Below, piece after piece: positions 62,300-64,000 of a stretch of 64,000 bases of DNA. Numbering within the stretch: position 1 is the first letter of the stretch; each line of letters starts with the position of its first letter. A program made the position numbers and the translations under genes. The DNA is from Capillidium heterosporum (Eukaryota; Entomophthoromycota; Entomophthoromycetes; Entomophthorales; Capillidiaceae): positions 1-64,000 of the forward strand of contig WBMQ01000009.1 of assembly GCA_016630905.1 (NCBI GenBank). The letters run 5' to 3'. The notes under the pieces are model-generated. The model made no database searches. It had not been told where the DNA came from and was given only the letters and a program-made list of their open reading frames with translations.

Positions 62300-63242
62300 T
62301 CAATTTGAGCCAAGTGTATAAGACGAGGCTTGTCCTTGGACACTCGGACAGTTAGTGATCATTAGCTCAAATCCTATATCAGGATTAGGGGTGTACAACG
62401 GTGGAAGCTGAAGGCCATTCTGAGAACTAGAACTCTTAGCCTCCATTCGACTGCCATCCAAATTGGCGGCTCTATAGACAAAATCCTCACTACCAAAGTT
62501 GAACTCAATTTGACAGAGGCCAGTAGCATACAGAGTAGGAGTCCAATCCAACTTCCCCTTAGAGTTCAACTTTGGCGATACCTCAAAAGTCTTCAGTTCG
62601 AGGCCATTTTTAACAAACGTCACGAAATATTTATTTGACGATGAAGCGTGTTTATTGATGGAAATTAAAATTCCTATGAAATCACCATCTACTAAAGTGA
62701 TACTGTTATCTAAACCATAAGATTTTACATCTATAAACACGTTTCCATTCCTAGATTCTATAAATACACCTTTAAGGCGAAACCCTATAAATACATTTAG
62801 CTATGCATAGTATACAGAGTTACCTGGTATAAGCATTGAACTAGTAGTGGGTTACATAAGCCCCACATACAAACTAGCGTCGGGATCCAACTCTAGCACC
62901 TCCACTTCAAAATAACATTTGCCTTTAGTTTCTAAGGTCTCATGTAAGCTTTTTTTGGCCTGGATGGCATGCAAATTTTGGAAGGTGGTATTGCTTTGTC
63001 TAGTTGAAGGGATAACATTGTCTGGAATTGAAGATGTGGGAAAGTGATGGTCAGCATCGTTCGAACCCGTATTAGACACACTCTCCCTAAAAAAACCTTA
63101 AAGCTACCAGCTTGATGTATCGAATATACCTTAGCAACCTTTCCATAAGTCTAACTCCCCATCCAGCGGCAAAGATACCGATCAAAGCCAAAGCAAAAAC
63201 TATTGCTACAATTATAATAACGGGTGGAGTCCTTAAGTTCAT
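62300..63242 (-). pseudogene. SPRY array copy F, PPLY motif, one premature stop
   Basis: From ATG at 63242: one hydrophobic span (VIIIVAIVFALALIGIFAAG), then a short intron (about 63093-63134; GTATATTC...TTTTTAG) joining LLR to ESVSNTGSND. The SPRY N-half continues to ASLYVGLM. A TAA then interrupts at the position of Asn in copy D (VGLTNPT). The frame continues PTTSSMLIPG to the shared intron, and the second exon (ending at 62300) is clean: VTFVKNGLELKTFE, WTPTLYATGLCQIEFNFG. The tail has QLPPLYTPN. Only one nonsense change separates it from an intact gene. Confidence 0.75.
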
Positions 63243-63650
63243 CTCTATGGATCGTTAAATTGAATTATGTTGTGTTGTGTTGTTTTGTATTGGCGAATGT
63301 TGTACTTATATTGAGGGCGGCCCTTTGTAGGTGATTAGAATTCCAATTAGAAAAAGTGAAATGATAGTTAAATTTTCCAAAGAATCTTCCCATAATAAGT
63401 TATCAATAATATAGTACGTTAATCGTCAAGTATATGTCGGAACTGTAGGCTATTAAGGAAAAGGGTAAGCTAAATTAAATGAAAATGAAAAGTCGCTTCA
63501 AGGTACTAAGCCATCAACTTTATGAAGCTCAAAGGCTTTATATTGAAAAACTATAAAATTATACATGATGATTAGTTTTAATTAGTCTACAATACAAAGT
63601 TTTAGCCCCTGCCTTATAAATTTTGAAAAATATGGTTAAATACTCTACAA
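63243..63650. other. spacer between SPRY copies F and G
   Basis: 410 bp, AT-rich. Nothing recognised. Confidence 0.45.
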
Positions 63651-64000
63651 CTAAGTCTGATTGGAATGGCATACATACTCGGGAACAGATTCTTGGATGT
63701 TGGGATAGTTAATAACAGTAAGTTCAATATCGGAAATATGGCCAATTCCGTAAGCAGGTGGGAGTTCGGAAATGGTATTAAAAGTCGACATTCGAGTATC
63801 ATCCGAGTTGGCTAGCCCATATCTAAATTCGTAGCTACCAAAGTTAAACACAATACGACATGGGCTGGTGGCGTGTAACGTAGGAGTCCAGTTTGACTTC
63901 CCCTTAGAGTTTAACCTTGGTGATACTCCAAGTGTTTTCAACTTTATCCCGTTCTTGACAAACGTCACAACATATCGCTTCGATTCGGTTACGGTGGTAT
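63651..64000 (-). CDS. SPRY array copy G, PPAY motif, cut by the window edge
   Basis: Only the C-terminal part lies in the window; the gene continues to the right. It reads TVTESKRYVVTFVKNGIKLK, WTPTLHATSPCRIVFNFG, then ELPPAYGIGH, a PPxY motif, and ends SVPEYVCHSNQT. The visible part has no break. The array therefore extends beyond 64000. Confidence 0.75.
   Translation of the reverse strand, partial: TTVTESKRYVVTFVKNGIKLKTLGVSPRLNSKGKSNWTPTLHATSPCRIVFNFGSYEFRYGLANSDDTRMSTFNTISELPPAYGIGHISDIELTVINYPNIQESVPEYVCHSNQT

Overview
The window is nuclear DNA from a fungus. It is AT-rich, and its genes have very short GT-AG introns (mostly 37-56 nt, often with a CTAAC- or ACTAAT-like branch site). 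It carries Gal4-type Zn2Cys6 regulators with a fungal-specific middle domain. It also carries genes usually missing from budding yeasts: a CARM1-type arginine methyltransferase, a SCAMP and a trypsin-fold secreted protease. Together these suggest an early-diverging fungus, possibly Entomophthoromycotina or another zoopagomycete. That placement is inference. No tRNA or rRNA gene was recognised.

Left part (1-27.6 kb) is an accessory region rich in mobile-element remains. It starts with a piggyBac transposase relic (about 700-1830). A Zn2Cys6 regulator follows (3157-5034), then a solo LTR (5450-6477), an eEF1B-gamma-like GST gene (7630-8469), a MULE-type DNA transposon with long inverted repeats (about 9077-12838) and a trypsin-like protease gene with two frame breaks (13484-14305). 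Next is a nest of three LTRs, one of them inside a Tc1/mariner-like transposase (14433-18571). After that come two frame-broken Zn2Cys6 regulators with a fossil third copy between them (18.8-24.5 kb), a second DDE transposase relic, a U6-like snRNA on the minus strand (about 26990-27110) and a 160-bp foldback element.

Middle part (27.6-53.9 kb) is a conserved housekeeping block with few repeats. It holds SCAMP (-), an unidentified multi-exon gene (+), a tail-anchored protein (+), a CARM1-like PRMT (-), RIC1 (+), protein phosphatase 1 (-), Prp40 (-), a stand-alone Nup96/Nup145C (+), an ankyrin-like protein (-), a small Lys/Ser-rich protein (-) and an unidentified acidic protein (+). PRMT/RIC1 and Prp40/Nup96 are divergent pairs with short shared promoters. 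Several of these products act in the endomembrane system (RIC1, SCAMP) or the nucleus (Nup96, Prp40, PRMT).

Right part (54.1-64.0 kb) is a tandem array of seven minus-strand paralogues. Each intact copy has an N-terminal membrane segment, one SPRY domain interrupted by an intron at a shared position, and a short tail. In four copies the tail holds a PPxY motif. This is the architecture of yeast Ssh4/Ear1, membrane adaptors for the NEDD4-family ligase Rsp5. The array mixes intact, broken and heavily decayed copies, so it is evolving fast. It is the most interesting system in the window.

A recurring oddity is that seven open frames, from unrelated genes, are each broken in a way that one extra base would explain. 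Either the assembly has insertion-type errors or something unusual happens in translation or gene decay.
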